A DNA stretch of 6,652 nt from JBBSJV01 sp038256935 (lineage in GTDB: Bacteria; Patescibacteriota; JACMRA01). The notes beneath the pieces were generated by a model. The model ran no database searches and was not told the DNA's origin. It worked only from the letters and a program-made list of their open reading frames with translations. The stretch spans positions 1-6,652 of the forward strand of contig JBBSJV010000074.1 of assembly GCA_038256935.1 (NCBI GenBank), given 5' to 3'. The stretch's first letter is position 1. Every line of letters starts with the position of its first letter. Of this stretch, positions 4,821 through 6,652 are shown in pieces. The position numbers and the translations under genes are program-made.

Positions 4821-6452
4821 ATGCCAAAAAAATTAATCAAATTTGGAACTTCAGCTAGAAAAGCTATCCAAGAAGGTGTTAACGTAGTGGTCGATGCAGT
4901 TTCAACCTCTTACGGCCCAGTAGGTCGCAACTCTGTAATTGCCAAATCCTACGGAGCTCCTGATATCACAAACGATGGGGTAACTATTGCTAAAGCAATT
5001 GAACTTGAAGGTTTCGAGCAAATGGGGGTTAGCCTTATTCAACAAGCAGCTAGCAAGACTAATGATCAAGCTGGAGATGGAACAAGCGTAACTGTGCTTC
5101 TTTCAGGAGGGCTTATCAATGAAGGAATCAGAGTAGTCGAGTCAGGGTCAGATCCTATCAAAGTCAGAAGCGGTCTTCAAAAAGCTAGCAAACGCGTACT
5201 TCAATACGTCGTTGATGCTTCTAAGCAAATCTCAACCCGCGATGAAATGGCTGACGTTGCTACAATCTCTTCTAGAAACAGAGAAATCGGAGAAATGATC
5301 GCTGATATTATCTCAGAGGTTGGCAAAGACGGTGTTGTAACAGTCCAAAATGGTGACTCTAACAAGATCGAAAAAGAAGTAGTGCAGGGTATGCAATTTG
5401 ATAAGGGATACAAATCTCCTTATTTTGTAACAGATACCGTTAGGATGGAAGCAGTTGCCGAAAAACCAATGATTCTAGTAACTGATCTCAAAGTCACTAC
5501 TATCCAAGATGTCCTTCCAGTTTTAGAACAACTTGCAGGGCAAGGTCGCAAGGAATTGGTAGTAATCGCTGATGATGTCGATGGCGAGGCTTTAGCCAAC
5601 TTTGTAGTCAATAAGATCCGTGGAGTATTTAATATCTACGCTATCCAAGCTCCAGCCTTTGGAGACAGACGCAAATCTATCCTTCAAGACATTGCTATTT
5701 TGACAGGGGCTACCTATATTTCCTCTGATCTTGGCATGACATTAAAGACTGCTACAGTAGAAGATCTTGGAAGCGCTGATAAAGTAGTCAGTGATAAAGA
5801 CAAAACTACCATTATCGGTGGAAAAGGAGAGCAAACAGCTATCCAAAGTCGCATCAATGAAATCAGAAATGATATTGATAATGCTAGCAGTGAGTATGAT
5901 AAAGAAAAACTTCAAGAGCGACTTGCAAAACTTACTGGTGGAGTTGGTGTTATCAAAGTCGGAGCCTCAACTGAAGTAGAAGCAAAAGAGCTTAAATATT
6001 TAGTTGAAGATGCATTAAACGCTACAAAAGCTGCTGTAGCTCAAGGAGTAGTAGCAGGTGGCGCTTCCACATTACTGCGAGCAGCTAAAGATCTTGAAGA
6101 ACTAAAGCTTGAAGATCATGAAGAACAAGTCGGAGTTAATATACTTAAAAAAGCTCTAGAATTTCCATTTAGAATGATTGCAAGAAATAGTGGAGTCTAT
6201 GATATTTCACTGCTTGTTCAAAATATTCTATCAGAAAGTAACTCAGGTTACAACTTCAAAACCCTACAATTAGTTAAAGACATGATCGCCTCTGGTATCA
6301 TTGACCCTGCTTTAGTATTGATTGAAGCAGTTTCAAATGCCACCTCAGTAGCCAGTTCTATCTTTACTATGGAAGTAGCAATTGCTGATGATCCAAAGAA
6401 AGAAGAACCAGCTGCAGGCGGTAACCCAATGGCCGGAATGGACATGATGTAG
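4821..6452 (+). CDS. groEL: Chaperonin GroEL (Hsp60)
   Basis: This 543-residue protein is a complete GroEL, an ATP-driven tetradecameric folding machine working with GroES. The key acidic residues are kept: D52 in TNDGVTIAK, D86 in the ATP motif AGDGTSVTVLL, and D397 in VEDALNATKAA (E. coli D52, D87, D398; one residue is missing after IELEG). The apical domain has MQFDKGYKSPYF, PVLEQLAGQG and APAFGDRRKSILQDIA. The tail ends GGNPMAGMDMM, a short version of the flexible GGM-rich tail. Departures from usual sequence are SYGPVGRN (31-37) where TLGPKGRN is typical, and VVAGGAST, where A415 stands in place of the third glycine of GGG. It is the second gene of the groESL operon. The start at 4821 follows ATATTAT without a Shine-Dalgarno motif. 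No separate intrinsic terminator is clear; the hairpin repeat downstream may serve. Confidence 0.98.
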   Translation: MPKKLIKFGTSARKAIQEGVNVVVDAVSTSYGPVGRNSVIAKSYGAPDITNDGVTIAKAIELEGFEQMGVSLIQQAASKTNDQAGDGTSVTVLLSGGLINEGIRVVESGSDPIKVRSGLQKASKRVLQYVVDASKQISTRDEMADVATISSRNREIGEMIADIISEVGKDGVVTVQNGDSNKIEKEVVQGMQFDKGYKSPYFVTDTVRMEAVAEKPMILVTDLKVTTIQDVLPVLEQLAGQGRKELVVIADDVDGEALANFVVNKIRGVFNIYAIQAPAFGDRRKSILQDIAILTGATYISSDLGMTLKTATVEDLGSADKVVSDKDKTTIIGGKGEQTAIQSRINEIRNDIDNASSEYDKEKLQERLAKLTGGVGVIKVGASTEVEAKELKYLVEDALNATKAAVAQGVVAGGASTLLRAAKDLEELKLEDHEEQVGVNILKKALEFPFRMIARNSGVYDISLLVQNILSESNSGYNFKTLQLVKDMIASGIIDPALVLIEAVSNATSVASSIFTMEVAIADDPKKEEPAAGGNPMAGMDMM

Positions 6453-6505
6453 AGAAAGCTATGATGTGGACAAAGCCAAGTTTTAGACAAAGTTAATCTG
6501 TTTTT

Positions 6506-6625
6506 TGTCACCCTTGTAAGTGTCAATTTATTCGCTGACAATTTTAATCTGTCATACTGAACTCGTTTCAGTATCTTTTCTCTATTAATATAAGTAACAG
6601 ACCCTGAAATAAATTCAGGGTGACA
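6506..6625. repeat. Composite 120-bp palindromic repeat, copy 4
   Basis: The architecture is the same as at 4188-4307: a 35-bp TGTCA...TGACA segment (6506-6540), a 9-bp gap, a 27-bp hairpin unit (6550-6576, ATACTGAA with TTCAGTAT), a 22-bp spacer and an inverted 27-bp unit (6599-6625, ACCCTGAA 6601-6608 with TTCAGGGT 6614-6621 around ATAAA). By eye the 35-bp segments agree at 24 of 35 positions and the 22-bp spacers at 14 of 22, both in direct orientation. It begins 53 bp after the groEL stop and may end that transcript. A further TGTCATTAA at 6635-6643 suggests another module continuing beyond the window. Confidence 0.8.
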
Positions 6626-6652
6626 CATAGATTCTGTCATTAAAATAATTAA

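Noticed and set aside
6486..6509. Intrinsic terminator after groEL from GACAAA/TTTGTC
   Set aside because: The stem is 6 bp and AT-rich with a 12-nt loop, and the T-run is inside the stem, not after it.
2605..6625. CRISPR array
   Set aside because: The repeats are palindromic pairs dispersed over 4 kb in intergenic DNA, with no regular spacer series and no cas genes.
5201..6640. Antisense and out-of-frame open stretches within and after groEL (minus 5201-5413, 5420-5611, 6248-6640; plus 5791-5979)
   Set aside because: They lie over a full-length, strongly conserved groEL and show no family resemblance; the last also runs through the palindromic repeat.
1..6652. Recoded UGA (as in Gracilibacteria/Absconditabacteria)
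   Set aside because: No called gene ends in TGA, which prompted the check, but with seven complete genes that is not surprising. The 543-codon groEL uses no TGA and encodes its many glycines with GGN, so UGA as Gly is not supported.

Overview
The window is AT-rich bacterial DNA with tight coding stretches separated by long gene-free spacers. I could not place the organism. The low GC, the small proteins, the dispersed palindromic repeats and the absence of any Shine-Dalgarno motif before the start codons are compatible with a candidate-phyla-radiation (Patescibacteria) type genome, possibly Saccharibacteria-like. That is an inference, and no marker gene here settles it. The standard genetic code fits.

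Layout. Positions 1-184 are the left end of an IS3-like insertion sequence, with the first 35 codons of its orfA transposase running off the window on the minus strand. Next to it (235-1461, minus) is a 408-residue protein with an N-terminal helix-turn-helix and a SAM-dependent methyltransferase domain of the EgtD-like (Methyltransf_33) type. It is divergent from a 100-residue lysine-tailed protein of unknown function (1528-1830, plus). A perfect 7-bp dyad in the 66-bp spacer is a good candidate operator. After a 339-bp AT-rich spacer with a degenerate tandem repeat come two tightly spaced small membrane-protein genes: a YiaA/B-like two-helix protein (2170-2379) and a 50-residue single-helix protein (2385-2537). 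The stretch 2538-3317 holds a paired-hairpin repeat and what looks like decayed coding DNA. A TMEM175-family (DUF1211) six-helix channel follows on the minus strand (3318-3971).

The 521-bp spacer 3972-4492 carries one degenerate and one well-preserved hairpin repeat, followed by a possible promoter for the groES-groEL operon (4493-4795, 4821-6452). A second copy of the composite repeat lies downstream of groEL.

The strongest non-genic signal is a dispersed palindromic element. It consists of two inverted 27-bp hairpin units, and in two places it is preceded at exactly 9 bp by a 35-bp TGTCA...TGACA palindrome, so both composites are exactly 120 bp (4188-4307 and 6506-6625). The stems differ between copies in ways that keep base pairing. 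The strongest genic oddity is the fusion of a DNA-binding domain to a small-molecule-type methyltransferase next to a dyad at its own promoter.
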